Part shown: positions 7,171 through 20,857 of the stretch, piece after piece
Layout: every line of letters begins with the position of its first letter
Position numbering within the stretch: position 1 is the stretch's first letter
From: Rubrivivax sp.
Lineage (GTDB): Bacteria > Pseudomonadota > Gammaproteobacteria > Burkholderiales > Burkholderiaceae_C
Reading direction: 5' to 3'
NCBI GenBank assembly: GCA_020248945.1
Contig: JADCGQ010000003.1
Span: 1 to 64,000, forward strand
DNA length: 64,000 bases
Position numbers and translations under genes: made by a program
Notes under the pieces: generated by a model
The model's database searches: none
The model's input: the letters and a program-made list of their open reading frames with translations, nothing else
What the model was told of the DNA's origin: nothing

Positions 7171-8024
7171 CCGAGAAAGTCCTCGGCGATCTCGCGCGCG
7201 GGGTAGTGGAACTTCACCGGGCCGTCGGGCTCGCCGCGCACGAACTGGCGGGTTTCGGGGTCGAGGCTTTCCATCAACTGCGTCGGCGTGCCCTGGGCGA
7301 CGACGCGTCCCTGGTTGGCCAGCAGGATGATCCAGTCGCTGATGGCCATGCACTCGGGCACGTCGTGGCTCACCACCAGGCTGGTGGCGCCGGTGGCGTC
7401 GTTGAGCGTGCGGATAAGCTTGGCCGCGACGCCCATGCTGATGAGGTCGAGACCGGCAAAGGGCTCGTCATACATGATCAGCTCGGGATCGAGCGCGATG
7501 GCCCGCGCCAGCGCGATGCGCCGGGCCATGCCGCCGCTCACTTCAGAGATTCGCAGGTGCGCCGCGCCGCGCAGGCCCACGGCATTGAGCTTCATCAGCA
7601 CCAGGTCGCGGATCATCGATTCCGGCAGCTGGGTGTGCTCGCGGATCGGGAACGCGACGTTGTCGAACACCGTCAGGTCGGTGAACAGCGCGCCGAACTG
7701 GAACAGCATGCCCAGGCGCCGGCGCACGCGGAACAGCTGCGCGGCGTTGCGCGTGTCGAGCACCTCGCCGTCGAACACCACGCGGCCCTTGTCGGCGGCG
7801 TGCACGCCACCGATCAGGCGCATCAACGTGGTCTTGCCACAGCCCGAGCCGCCGAGAATGGCCGTGACCTTGCCGCGCGGGAACTTCAGGGACACGCCGG
7901 AGAGGATGGTCCGGGTGTTGTCGTACCCGAACGTGACGTGATCGATCTCGATGAAGGGGTTGTCGAACAAGGCGGCTGACAGGGCGTGCCACGGGCCGGG
8001 CACCAGCGCGGCGGATTGTGGCAT
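7167..8024 (-). CDS. mlaF: phospholipid ABC transporter ATP-binding protein MlaF
   Basis: 285 residues. Walker A GGSGCGKTT follows LKFPRGKVTAIL, the Q-loop is LFQFGALF, the ABC signature is SEVSGGMARRIALARA, Walker B is LIMYDEPFAGLD, and the H-loop is VVSHDV. It energises the MlaFEDB lipid transporter. ATG 8024 precedes the core domain by about 20 residues (MPQSAALVPGPWHALSA), somewhat longer than many MlaF proteins, so a start a little downstream is possible. It is the first gene of the operon; the 111 bases to the divergent sulfotransferase gene must hold the promoter. Confidence 0.92.
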   Translation of the reverse strand: MPQSAALVPGPWHALSAALFDNPFIEIDHVTFGYDNTRTILSGVSLKFPRGKVTAILGGSGCGKTTLMRLIGGVHAADKGRVVFDGEVLDTRNAAQLFRVRRRLGMLFQFGALFTDLTVFDNVAFPIREHTQLPESMIRDLVLMKLNAVGLRGAAHLRISEVSGGMARRIALARAIALDPELIMYDEPFAGLDLISMGVAAKLIRTLNDATGATSLVVSHDVPECMAISDWIILLANQGRVVAQGTPTQLMESLDPETRQFVRGEPDGPVKFHYPAREIAEDFLG

Positions 8025-8135
8025 GCAGGGCAAACCCGGATGTTGCGGGCCGATGAACGGCCCGTATGCAGGTGTGAATGGCGGCTCCCGCAGAATCGGC
8101 GGTGAATTCCTGCCCGCCGCGGACCTGCCGTCTCG

Positions 8136-9758
8136 ATGAAGCCCCGAACCGTCACCACGGTCGCCGACAAGGCGGCTGCCGCCGAACTGCGCCGGCGCCT
8201 GCGGGGCCTGACGCCGCCCCAGGCCGAGATGATGCGGCAGGTGATGCGCTTGCAGGCCGCCGGCGACACGCTGATGGCCGGGCAATGGCTGCTGCAGCTG
8301 GCACGCGAAGCGCCTGATCACCCCGAGGTGCTGCTGTGGCAGGGCCTGCGCCGAGTGGAAGCCCGCGAGTGGCCCGAGGCGGTGGCCTTTCTGCAGCGCG
8401 CGGCCGAAGCCGAGCCCGCGAGCTGCAAGCACTGGTGCCTGCTGGGCCACGCGCAGGGCGAAGCCGGCGACGGCCCCGCGGCCCTGCAGAGCCTGCGCCG
8501 CGCGGCGGCCCGCGCCCGCAGCGGGGCCGAGTGGATCAAGCTCAGCGCCGAGTGCGATCGGCAGGGCTTCTACGACGACGCGCTGCAGGCCGTCGAAGCC
8601 CAGCTGCGGCTAGAGGGCGCGTCCAGCGTCGGCTTGCTGCAGCGCGCCCCTTGCCACAAGGCCCTGGGCCACAGCGAGGCTGCTGCGGCCGACTACCGGC
8701 GGCTGATCGAGGCCGACCGCGAGATCGCCCGCGCCTGGTTCGGCCTGCTCGACCTGAAGACCGTGGCACTCGACGCGAGCGAGCGGCTGCGGCTGCAGTC
8801 GCACGCGCAGCGGCCGGGTCTGCCGGCGCCCGAGCGCCAGATGATCGACTTCGCGCTCGGCAAGGCCCTCGAAGACGCCGGCGAGCACGCCGCGGCGCTG
8901 GCCGTGTTCAACCGCGCCAATGCCAGCGTCCGCGCTTCGCAGCCCTGGGACGGCGCCGCCTTTGCGCGCCACATCGCCGACTTGCAGGCGGTCTTCCAGG
9001 CCGGGCCGCCGGCGCAGGCGCAGCCGCAAGGCGAGGAGATCATCTTCCTGGTCGGCCTGCCGCGATCGGGCAGCACGCTGGTGGAGCAGGTGCTGGCCAG
9101 CCACTCGCAGGTGGAAGGCGCCAGCGAGCTGCCGTACCTGGGGCAGGTGATCGAGGCTGAGTCGCGGCGCCGCGGCATGGCCTTCCCGGCCTGGGTCGGC
9201 CGCGCCGATGCCCACGACTGGAGCCGCCTCGGCCAGGACTACCTGCGCGCCAGCGCACGCTGGCGCCAGAGCCGGCCCAAGGCCACCGACAAGCTGCCCG
9301 ACAACTGGAAGTTCGTCGGCGCGGTCTGCGCGATGCTGCCGCAGGCCCGCGTCATCGACTGCCGGCGCGACCCGCTGGAGACCGCGTGGTCCTGCTACAA
9401 GCAGTTGTTCGCGCCCGGGCTGGCCAACTTCAGCTACGACTTCGACAGCCTGGGCCAGTACGGCCGGGCCTGCGAAGCCCTGGGCGACCTGTTCGCCCGG
9501 CGCTTCCCGTCACAGGTGCGCGTGCAGCCGTACGAGGCGCTGGTGGCGCAGCCCGAGGCGCAGATCCGCGAGCTGCTGGGCTTCTGCGGCCTGCCGTTCG
9601 AAGAGGGCTGCCTGAGCTTCCACACCGCGCAGCGCGCCATCCGCACGCCGAGCGCGCTGCAGGTGCGCCAGCCGATGGTCAAGACCTCGAATCCGGCGGC
9701 GCTGTACGGCGAGTTGCTGGCGCCCCTGAGGGAGGCTCTGCAAGCCGCGCGCCCATGA
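8136..9758 (+). CDS. TPR-repeat sulfotransferase
   Basis: 540 residues. Roughly residues 30-290 form tetratricopeptide helices (EVLLWQGLRRVEAREWPEAVAFLQRAAEAEP, DFALGKALEDAGEHAAALAVFNRAN). The C-terminal half is a Sulfotransfer_3-type domain with the PAPS 5'-phosphosulfate loop VGLPRSGST at 306-314 and KLPDNWKFVG and VIDCRRDPLETAWSCYKQLF (3'-phosphate site). It should transfer sulfate from PAPS to a protein or carbohydrate; the acceptor is unknown. No signal peptide is visible, so it is probably cytoplasmic. It faces a PEP-CTERM protein gene across a shared stem-loop. The pair sits between gltD and mlaF, genes that are normally close in Burkholderiales. Confidence 0.88.
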   Translation: MKPRTVTTVADKAAAAELRRRLRGLTPPQAEMMRQVMRLQAAGDTLMAGQWLLQLAREAPDHPEVLLWQGLRRVEAREWPEAVAFLQRAAEAEPASCKHWCLLGHAQGEAGDGPAALQSLRRAAARARSGAEWIKLSAECDRQGFYDDALQAVEAQLRLEGASSVGLLQRAPCHKALGHSEAAAADYRRLIEADREIARAWFGLLDLKTVALDASERLRLQSHAQRPGLPAPERQMIDFALGKALEDAGEHAAALAVFNRANASVRASQPWDGAAFARHIADLQAVFQAGPPAQAQPQGEEIIFLVGLPRSGSTLVEQVLASHSQVEGASELPYLGQVIEAESRRRGMAFPAWVGRADAHDWSRLGQDYLRASARWRQSRPKATDKLPDNWKFVGAVCAMLPQARVIDCRRDPLETAWSCYKQLFAPGLANFSYDFDSLGQYGRACEALGDLFARRFPSQVRVQPYEALVAQPEAQIRELLGFCGLPFEEGCLSFHTAQRAIRTPSALQVRQPMVKTSNPAALYGELLAPLREALQAARP

Positions 9759-9804
9759 AAAACGGCCTGACCGCGAGTCGAAGATCGTCTCGCGGCCAGG
9801 CCGT
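9758..9804. terminator. strong stem-loop terminator between convergent genes
   Basis: A 16-base inverted repeat with one mismatch (9762-9777 and 9789-9804), arms ACGGCCTGACCGCGAG and CTCGCGGCCAGGCCGT, with an 11-base loop. On the minus strand the stem is followed by a run of five T (bases 9758-9762 read in reverse), so it is a classical intrinsic terminator for the PEP-CTERM gene ending at 9836. It may also help end the plus-strand sulfotransferase transcript. Confidence 0.8.
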
Positions 9805-9835
9805 CGGGGGCTGGCGGCACGGGGCCGCAGCGCGA

Positions 9836-10471
9836 TCAGGCGGCGGCTTCGGCCTTGCGGCGGCGCGCGGCCAGGCCACCCACGGCGGCCAGACCGGCCA
9901 GCATCAGGGCGTAGGTGCCCGGCTCCGGAACGACGCCCGCCTGGATGGCCGTCAGCGGCGACGACTCATAGGCCCACCCGGTGATGGCGCGGCTGGTGAC
10001 CGAGGCACCGAAGGTGATCTCGACCCAGGCGAAGTGCACCGAAGGGCCGCCCTCGTTGGTGAACTGGACCCCGAACAGGTTCGGCGCGTTCAGCGTCACG
10101 GCGGTTCCGACATCGGTGCTGCCACCGGGACGGTAGAAGTTGGTGCCCGAGCCGATCGAGGTGCCCGGTGCGAGGACGTAGCCCGCGGCGTTGGTGATCA
10201 GGGATGCGGAGTTGAACCACGTCGTCGTGGTGGCACCCCAGAGGTGGAAGCCCGGAGCCAGAGCCGAGCCGGCCGAGTAGGGGTTGATGTCCCAGCCGGC
10301 CGGGGCGGCGGCGCCGGAGGCGCCGGTCACCAAATTGAGGTACACACCGTCGATGTTGGCGGGGATGTTGATGTTCACCGGGCCGCTGTAGACGATGACA
10401 GCTTGGGCCGGGCCTGCGACGGCCATCAGGCCGGCGACAGCCGACAAAGCGGCGACGGACTTGATCTGCAT
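9836..10471 (-). CDS. PEP-CTERM sorting-domain protein
   Basis: 211 residues from ATG 10471, which has AGGAG about 10 bases upstream. A cleavable signal peptide (VAALSAVAGLMAVAGPAQA) begins the protein. The C-terminus has the full sorting signal: VPEPGTYALMLAGLAAVGGLAARRR, meaning the PEP motif, a hydrophobic helix and an arginine cluster. Such proteins are cut and anchored by exosortase (EpsH/XrtA) and are usually linked to exopolysaccharide. The middle part is rich in Gly, Ser, Thr and Asn and resembles no enzyme. No exosortase is in this window. A second ATG upstream would add 36 residues but would destroy the signal peptide. Confidence 0.88.
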   Translation of the reverse strand: MQIKSVAALSAVAGLMAVAGPAQAVIVYSGPVNINIPANIDGVYLNLVTGASGAAAPAGWDINPYSAGSALAPGFHLWGATTTTWFNSASLITNAAGYVLAPGTSIGSGTNFYRPGGSTDVGTAVTLNAPNLFGVQFTNEGGPSVHFAWVEITFGASVTSRAITGWAYESSPLTAIQAGVVPEPGTYALMLAGLAAVGGLAARRRKAEAAA

Positions 10472-10551
10472 GCAACGAACTCCTGGCAAGGATTTAGGGG
10501 TGTCGGTGACGACTTTTTGACAAAGCTTGCGCACCAGATGGTTCCACCTGT

Positions 10552-10603
10552 TCGAGGGGTGGACAACCCCCTCAAGCACGGTGTCCCAATAGGGGAAACC
10601 CCT
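10552..10603. promoter_or_regulatory. inverted repeats between PEP-CTERM gene and gltD
   Basis: The 145 bases upstream of the PEP-CTERM gene hold two short perfect inverted repeats: GAGGGG/CCCCTC (10554-10559 and 10568-10573) and AGGGG-AAA-CCCCT (10591-10603). The second lies just after the gltD stop and could also be a weak terminator, though no T run follows. Role unknown. Confidence 0.3.
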
Positions 10604-10616
10604 CTCCCTGCCTGGA

Positions 10617-12104
10617 TCAGCGAGGCAGTGTGCTGGCGCCCATCAGGAACTCATCGACCGCGCGCGCCGCCTGCCGGCCTTCGCGGATGGCCCACACCAC
10701 CAGGCTCTGGCCGCGCCGCATGTCGCCGGCGGCGAACACCTTGTCGACGTTGGTGCGGTAGGCGCTGGCGGTCTCGGTGCTGGCCTTGGCGTTGCCGCGG
10801 TTGTCGCGTGCCACGCCGAAGGCGTCGAGCACGGTGCTCACCGGCGCCGTGAAGCCCATCGCCAGCAGCACGAGTTCGGCCTTCCATTCCTTCTCGGTGC
10901 CGGGCAGCTCGATCATCTTGCCGCCCTGCCACTGCACGTGCACGGTCTTCAGGCCGACGACGCGGTTCTTGTCCTTGCCCGTGCCGGGCACGAACTCCTT
11001 GGTGGCGATGGCGAAGCTGCGCTCGCAGCCCTCTTCGTGGCTGGAGCTGGTGCGCAGCTTGGTCGGCCAGTAGGGCCAGGTCAGCGGCTTGTCTTCTTCT
11101 TCGGGCGGCTGCGGCATCAGCTCGAACTGCGTCACGCTGGCCGCGCCGTGGCGGTTGCTGGTGCCCACGCAATCAGAGCCCGTGTCGCCACCGCCGATGA
11201 CGATGACGTGCTTGCCGTCGGCGCGCAGCTGGCCCTTGATCTTGTCGCCGGCCACGACCTTGTTCTGCTGCGGCAGGAACTCCATCGCGAAGTGCACGCC
11301 GTCGAGGTCACGCCCCGGCACCGGCAGGTCGCGGCTGGTCTCGCTGCCGCCGGTCAGCACCACGGCGTCGAAGTCGGCCTTCAGTTGCTCGGGGGTGATC
11401 GTTTCCTTGGCGTCGTTGGTCACCTTCGCGGCCACGCCCTCGGCCGGCATCGCGCCCACCAGCACGCCGGTGCGGAACACCACGCCCTCGGCCTGCATCT
11501 GCGCGATGCGGCGGTCGATGTGCGACTTCTCCATCTTGAAGTCGGGAATGCCGTAACGCAGCAGGCCGCCGATGCGCGAGTTCTTCTCGAACACCGTCAC
11601 GTCGTGGCCCACGCGCGCCAGCTGCTGCGCGGCGGCCAGGCCCGCGGGGCCGCTGCCGACCACGGCCACCTTCTTGCCGGTCTTCACGGCGGCCGGTTGC
11701 GGCTGCACCCAGCCCTCGGCCCAGGCACGGTCGATGATGGCGTGCTCGATGCTCTTGATGCCGACCGGGTCGTCGTTCACGTTCAGCGTGCAGGCGGCCT
11801 CGCAGGGCGCCGGGCAGACGCGGCCGGTGAACTCGGGGAAGTTGTTCGTCTGGTGCAGCACCGCGATGGCGTTGGCCCAGTCGCCCTGGTACACGAGGTC
11901 GTTGAAGTCCGGGATGATGTTGTTGACCGGGCAGCCGCTGTTGCAGAAGGGCGTGCCGCAATCCATGCAGCGAGCGCCCTGCACCTTGGCGTCGGCCTCG
12001 GCCAGCGTGATGACGAATTCCTTCCAGGTCTTCAGCCGCTGCTGCGGCGGCTCGTAGCCTTCTTCGACGCGCTCGTATTCCAGGAAACCGGTGACCTTGC
12101 CCAT
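10617..12104 (-). CDS. gltD: glutamate synthase [NADPH] small subunit
   Basis: 495 residues. The N-terminal dihydropyrimidine-dehydrogenase-like [4Fe-4S] domain contains CMDCGTPFC and CPVNN near residues 40-55 and further cysteines at [12 protein letters not shown]. An FAD motif [16 protein letters not shown] and an NADPH motif [13 protein letters not shown] follow. It oxidises NADPH and passes electrons to GltB, which makes glutamate from glutamine and 2-oxoglutarate. It starts 36 bases after gltB ends, in the usual gltBD order. The C-terminal [25 protein letters not shown] is typical. Confidence 0.96.
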   Translation of the reverse strand: MGKVTGFLEYERVEEGYEPPQQRLKTWKEFVITLAEADAKVQGARCMDCGTPFCNSGCPVNNIIPDFNDLVYQGDWANAIAVLHQTNNFPEFTGRVCPAPCEAACTLNVNDDPVGIKSIEHAIIDRAWAEGWVQPQPAAVKTGKKVAVVGSGPAGLAAAQQLARVGHDVTVFEKNSRIGGLLRYGIPDFKMEKSHIDRRIAQMQAEGVVFRTGVLVGAMPAEGVAAKVTNDAKETITPEQLKADFDAVVLTGGSETSRDLPVPGRDLDGVHFAMEFLPQQNKVVAGDKIKGQLRADGKHVIVIGGGDTGSDCVGTSNRHGAASVTQFELMPQPPEEEDKPLTWPYWPTKLRTSSSHEEGCERSFAIATKEFVPGTGKDKNRVVGLKTVHVQWQGGKMIELPGTEKEWKAELVLLAMGFTAPVSTVLDAFGVARDNRGNAKASTETASAYRTNVDKVFAAGDMRRGQSLVVWAIREGRQAARAVDEFLMGASTLPR

Positions 12105-12140
12105 GGTGCTGTGCTCGTGATCGGTTGAATGCGGGTGGGT

Positions 12141-16916
<4,776 letters not shown>

Positions 16917-17031
16917 CGCGGTCTCCTGGTGCGCCGCCGGCAGCGGCAGGCGCGACAAGCCCGGCCAGGGGTGGCGAGCTTGGGGCGCGCAGCGTATCGC
17001 ACTGCAACAACGAGGGCAAACACAAATAAGC

Positions 17032-17096
17032 GGGGTCAGACTCGATAATGTATCGGCTACCGACGCCGCTTCGTTAATTGGGGACAGATTCATGGC
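17032..17096. repeat. direct-repeat motifs next to the RAYT gene
   Basis: Two near-identical 11-base motifs, GGGGTCAGACT (17032-17042) and GGGGACAGATT (17080-17090), lie 48 bases apart downstream of the RAYT gene. A small inverted repeat, CGATA-ATG-TATCG (17043-17055), lies between them. Motifs of this GGGG-N-CAGA-N-T form often flank REP-associated transposase genes in Proteobacteria. They lie between gltB and the transposase-like gene. Confidence 0.45.
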
Positions 17097-17194
17097 CGAG
17101 GCGGTGCAGTCCGCACCAGCGCCGCGCGCCGACGCGGCCTCGCATGCACCAGCCGAGGCGCCAAGCCCGTCGGCGCGGGCCCAAGAGGGGTGGA

Positions 17195-17875
17195 TCAGCC
17201 CGGCGCGCGCGGGGCCGGCCGGGGTGGGCGCCCGCGGGGCCGCGGCACCGTCGGCCGGGCAAGGGCCTCGGCCAGCGTCTGCAGAAAGGCCGGCGAGCCC
17301 AGGGCCCAGCCGCCTCGGGCGGCGTCGAGCATGTGTTGTCGCTGCGCTGCAGGCAGGCCTTCGTCGAGCCGCTGCCGCCAGGCCCGTTCGCGCTCGAAGG
17401 GCGTGTTGCCCAGCGTCCACACCTCGGGTGGGTTGCTCAGCGGCAGTCGGCGCTCGGCTTGGCCGCAACGCAAGCCGGCGCTGCTGTGGCCGGGCTCCGG
17501 CGCCAGGCCGTCGACCAGGGCCAGCACCGCCAGCAAGGTGGGTCCGGGCTCGACCACGGCGCAGCGGAAGCGCCCGTCCCACAGCGTGCCGCGGCCGCCG
17601 TGCCGACGATGGTGGGCACTCACGTAGCGGCGGCCCACGGCCTGCATCAGGCGGCTGGGGCCGGTGGCTTCGGCCGGTGTCAGCACCAGATGCACCTCGT
17701 CGGCGGGCAGCGCAAAGGCATACACGCGCACGCCCTGGCTGGCGGCGGCCTCGCGCAGCGCGTCGAGGTAGCTGTCGCGGTCGATGTCGTCGGCAAACAC
17801 CGGCCGGTCGGCCAGGCCGCGCTGGATCAACCAGTGCGGCTGGCCGGCGATGGCGAGTCGAGGCAGGCGGGCCAT
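17195..17875 (-). CDS. REP-associated tyrosine transposase-like protein, degenerate HUH site
   Basis: 226 residues from ATG 17875 ([20 protein letters not shown], the usual RAYT N-terminus). The Y1_Tnp domain is clear: [26 protein letters not shown] (with the conserved Tyr at 84) and GTLWDGRF. The C-terminal [12 protein letters not shown] and GWALGSPAF are also family features. The metal-binding HUH motif, usually N-H-V-H-L-L, reads D-E-V-H-L-V at 59-64, so the first His is Glu. Catalysis is therefore doubtful; it may be a domesticated or decaying copy. It lies between dgt and gltB with no detectable partner REP array. Confidence 0.75.
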   Translation of the reverse strand: MARLPRLAIAGQPHWLIQRGLADRPVFADDIDRDSYLDALREAAASQGVRVYAFALPADEVHLVLTPAEATGPSRLMQAVGRRYVSAHHRRHGGRGTLWDGRFRCAVVEPGPTLLAVLALVDGLAPEPGHSSAGLRCGQAERRLPLSNPPEVWTLGNTPFERERAWRQRLDEGLPAAQRQHMLDAARGGWALGSPAFLQTLAEALARPTVPRPRGRPPRPAPRAPG

Positions 17876-17897
17876 GCAGGAGGGTGTGAGTATGTGC

Positions 17898-19049
17898 TCA
17901 CAGTTCGAAGAGCCGCTGCCCGGTAAGGCGCTGGTGCTCACGCATCGCAAAGCGGTCGGTCATGCCGGCCACGTAGTCGGCCACCGTGCGCAGCGGGTCT
18001 TGCGAGCCGCGCGCGTAGTCAGGGCTCATCTCCTGCGGCGCCTGGCGGTAGGCGGCGAACAGGTCGCTCAGCATCTGCCGGGCCAGGCCGGTGCGCTGCA
18101 CCACCTGCGGGTGGCGGTAGAGCTCGGCGAACAGGAAGCGTTTCAGCGCCAGCGATTCGTCGCGCCGCGCCGTCGACAAGCCCACGAGCGGCCGCGCCCG
18201 GCGCACCGCGTCGGCGTCGAAGGCGCCGCCGCCGGCCGCATCCGCAATCGCCGCGCGGGTGTGCTCGACCAGATCGTCGATCTGTTCCGACAGCAGCCGG
18301 CGCAGCGTTTCGTACAGCCGCCGCCGCGCGTCCAGCCCCGGGTGGGCGGCCTGCACGGCCGCGTGGTGGCGCGCCATCAGCGGCACCGCCAGCAGTTGAT
18401 CGAGCGTGATCAGGCCCGAGCGCACGCCGTCGTCGGCGTCGTGGGCGCTGTAGGCCAGCTCGTCGGCCAGGTTCACCAGCTGCGCTTCGAGGCTGGGCGA
18501 GCCGCCGTGCACGAAGCGGGCGGCCGGGCCGTCGGGCTCGTCGGCCAGCAGCCGCTCGGCGTGGCGGCGGCTGCAGTGCTTGAGGATGCCCTCGCGCGTT
18601 TCGAAGCTCAGGTTCAGGCCGTCGAAGGCGGCGTAGCGCGCTTCCAGCCGGTCGACCACGCGCAGGCTCTGCAGGTTGTGCTCGAAGCCGCCGTGCTCGG
18701 CCATGCAGGCCTGCAGCGCGTCTTGCCCGGCGTGGCCGAACGGGGTGTGGCCCAGGTCGTGCGCCAGCGCGATGGCCTCGACGAGGTCTTCGTTCAGCCC
18801 GAGCGTGCGCGCCACCGAGCGGCCCAACTGCGCCACCTCGAGCGAATGCGTCAGCCGCGTCCGGAACAGATCGCCCTCGTGGTTGATGAACACCTGCGTC
18901 TTGTAGACGAGCCGCCGGAAGGCGTTGCTGTGCACGATGCGGTCGCGGTCGCGCTGGTGTTCGGTGCGCGGCGGCGAAGGCGCTTCGGCGATGCGCCGCC
19001 CGCGCGAGCGATGCGGATCGCTGGCCCAGGGGGCCAGGGTGGCGTTCAA
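17898..19049 (-). CDS. dgt: dGTP triphosphohydrolase (HD domain)
   Basis: 383 residues. The N-terminal signature is [20 protein letters not shown], followed by the HD-domain metal ligands in [27 protein letters not shown] and [15 protein letters not shown]. Dgt hydrolyses dGTP to deoxyguanosine and triphosphate. The chosen start is TTG 19049, giving [19 protein letters not shown], the expected N-terminus; it overlaps the aroB stop (TTGA), so translation is probably coupled. No ATG or GTG fits between that point and the conserved domain. Part of the aroK-aroB-dgt block common in Betaproteobacteria. Confidence 0.92.
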   Translation of the reverse strand: MNATLAPWASDPHRSRGRRIAEAPSPPRTEHQRDRDRIVHSNAFRRLVYKTQVFINHEGDLFRTRLTHSLEVAQLGRSVARTLGLNEDLVEAIALAHDLGHTPFGHAGQDALQACMAEHGGFEHNLQSLRVVDRLEARYAAFDGLNLSFETREGILKHCSRRHAERLLADEPDGPAARFVHGGSPSLEAQLVNLADELAYSAHDADDGVRSGLITLDQLLAVPLMARHHAAVQAAHPGLDARRRLYETLRRLLSEQIDDLVEHTRAAIADAAGGGAFDADAVRRARPLVGLSTARRDESLALKRFLFAELYRHPQVVQRTGLARQMLSDLFAAYRQAPQEMSPDYARGSQDPLRTVADYVAGMTDRFAMREHQRLTGQRLFEL

Positions 19050-20176
19050 GCGGGCAGCGCGGCGCCGGCGCGCGGCGCCACGGTATGGCGGCGGATGGCC
19101 GCTTCCACCAAGGTCCGCGGCACGGCGCGCAGCGTGGCGCTGCCGGGGGCGTCGATCAGCACGTAGCGGGTGTCGCCGGCTTCGGCCTTCTTGTCGACGG
19201 CCATCAGCTCGAACCAGCGGTCCAGGCCCAGGGCGGGTGCCTCCACCGGCAGGCCGGCACGTTGCACGAGGCGGGCCACACGTTCGGCAAAGGCCCGCGT
19301 GATGAGGCCGAGGTCGGCCGACAGCGTGGCTGCGATCACCATGCCGCAGCCGACAGCCTCGCCGTGCAGCCATTGGCCATAACCCAGGCCGGCCTCGATG
19401 GCATGGCCGAAGGTGTGGCCGAAGTTCAGGATGGCGCGGCGGCCGCTTTCGCGCTCGTCGCTGCCCACGACATCGGCCTTGATCTCGCACGAGCGCTGCA
19501 CGGCATGCGCCAGCGCCTCGGCGTCGCCGGCCAGCAGCGCGTCGAGGTGCGCCTCGAGCCAGTCCATCAGCGCCGGGTCGGCGATCGGCGCGTACTTGAT
19601 GACCTCGGCCAGGCCCGCGCGCAGCTCGCGCGGCGGCAGCGTGGCCAGCGTGGCCAGGTCGCAGAGCACACGCTCGGGCTGCTGGAAGGCGCCGATCATG
19701 TTCTTGCCCAGCGGGTGGTTGATGGCCGTCTTGCCGCCCACCGACGAATCGACCTGCGCCAGCAGCGTGGTGGGCAGCTGCACGAAGGGCACGCCGCGCA
19801 TGTAGCAGGCGGCGGCGAAGCCGGCCATGTCGCCAACCACGCCACCGCCCAGGGCGAACAGCATCGCCTTGCGGTCGCAGCCCTCGCGCAACAGGTGGTC
19901 GAACACGGTGTTGAGGTTCGACCAGTCCTTGTAGGCCTCGCCATCGGGCAGCAGCACCTGGCTCGTGCGCGGCGCCATCGCGCGCATCGACGCGAGTGCT
20001 TGCTCGCCGTGCAACGCAAAGACGGTGGGGTTGCTCACCAGCACGGCGTGCGTGCAGCGCGGCAGGCCTTGCCAGGAGGGGGCACTGCCGAGCAGGCCGT
20101 GGCCGATGAGGATGTCGTAGTGCTTGCTGGGCGTGCGCACCGCGACGACACGCGGCGTGCTGCGGGGCTGGTTCAT
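19046..20176 (-). CDS. aroB: 3-dehydroquinate synthase
   Basis: 376 residues. Converts DAHP to 3-dehydroquinate, the second step of the shikimate pathway, using NAD+ and a divalent metal. Visible motifs are [54 protein letters not shown] (Lys and metal-site region), [12 protein letters not shown] (metal-binding Glu), GHTFGHAIE and [10 protein letters not shown] (metal-binding His). ATG 20176 lies 40 bases after the aroK stop. The last base of the stop overlaps the start of dgt. Confidence 0.96.
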   Translation of the reverse strand: MNQPRSTPRVVAVRTPSKHYDILIGHGLLGSAPSWQGLPRCTHAVLVSNPTVFALHGEQALASMRAMAPRTSQVLLPDGEAYKDWSNLNTVFDHLLREGCDRKAMLFALGGGVVGDMAGFAAACYMRGVPFVQLPTTLLAQVDSSVGGKTAINHPLGKNMIGAFQQPERVLCDLATLATLPPRELRAGLAEVIKYAPIADPALMDWLEAHLDALLAGDAEALAHAVQRSCEIKADVVGSDERESGRRAILNFGHTFGHAIEAGLGYGQWLHGEAVGCGMVIAATLSADLGLITRAFAERVARLVQRAGLPVEAPALGLDRWFELMAVDKKAEAGDTRYVLIDAPGSATLRAVPRTLVEAAIRRHTVAPRAGAALPA

Positions 20177-20216
20177 GGTCGCCAGTGTAAGAGGCGGGCT
20201 GGGGCCCGTCAGGCTC

Positions 20217-20798
20217 TCAGCCCGGCCGATGACCGGACACGGGCGCGCGCGCCGGGTCGACGAGCCCGGCCAACTCCAGCTGCATCAGCACCATGCCCAG
20301 CAGCGTGGGCACCGACGGCCGGGCGGCCTCGATCACGAAGTGGGCGGTGCGGCGGTACAGCGGATCGCGCTCGCGGAACAGCTCGCGCAGGCGCTTCAGC
20401 GGATCGTCGACCTGCAGCAGCGGCCGCTGGGTGTCGTGGCGCAGGCGCCGGAACAGCTCTTCTGGCGTGGCGCGCAGGTACATCACGTGGCTGCGGGAGT
20501 GCAGGGCATCGCGGTTGGAGGGACGCAGCACGGCGCCTCCGCCCGTGGCGAGCACGAGGCTCTCGCGGCCCGTGAGTTCGTCGATGACATCCTGCTCGAT
20601 GTCGCGGAAGCGGTCTTCGCCGTGCGCCGCAAAAAAATCGCGGATCGGCATGCCGATCCGCGATTCGATCTCGGTGTCGCTGTCGACGAAGGGCAGGTCG
20701 AGCTGGCGGGCGAGGTGGCGGCCGACGGTGGACTTGCCACAGCCGGGCATGCCGACAAGAGAGATGGAAGGTCTTCCAGCAACAGAGCTGCTGCTCAC
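20217..20798 (-). CDS. aroK: shikimate kinase
   Basis: 193 residues from GTG 20798 ([19 protein letters not shown]). P-loop GMPGCGKST at about residues 16-24, shikimate-binding DSDTEIE, and GGGAVLR. It phosphorylates shikimate at the 3-hydroxyl with ATP. A TTG one codon upstream is an equal alternative; AAGG lies about 10 bases before. In most Burkholderiales aroK follows pilQ directly; here a 1.7-kb Ig-like lipoprotein gene lies between. Confidence 0.94.
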   Translation of the reverse strand: MSSSSVAGRPSISLVGMPGCGKSTVGRHLARQLDLPFVDSDTEIESRIGMPIRDFFAAHGEDRFRDIEQDVIDELTGRESLVLATGGGAVLRPSNRDALHSRSHVMYLRATPEELFRRLRHDTQRPLLQVDDPLKRLRELFRERDPLYRRTAHFVIEAARPSVPTLLGMVLMQLELAGLVDPARAPVSGHRPG

Positions 20799-20857
20799 CA
20801 ACTGATGGAACCTTCGCTGTCGACGTTCAACGATTTGAGTGGGGGCAGACCTGGTGG

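Noticed and set aside
10520-10616. Sigma-54 promoter before the PEP-CTERM gene
   Set aside because: Nearest GG and GC pairs have the wrong spacing (11 rather than 10 bases), so it does not meet the consensus.
16917-17194. N-terminal extension of gltB to 17582
   Set aside because: It would run through the RAYT flanking motifs and into the RAYT gene; composition and homology begin at ATG 16916.
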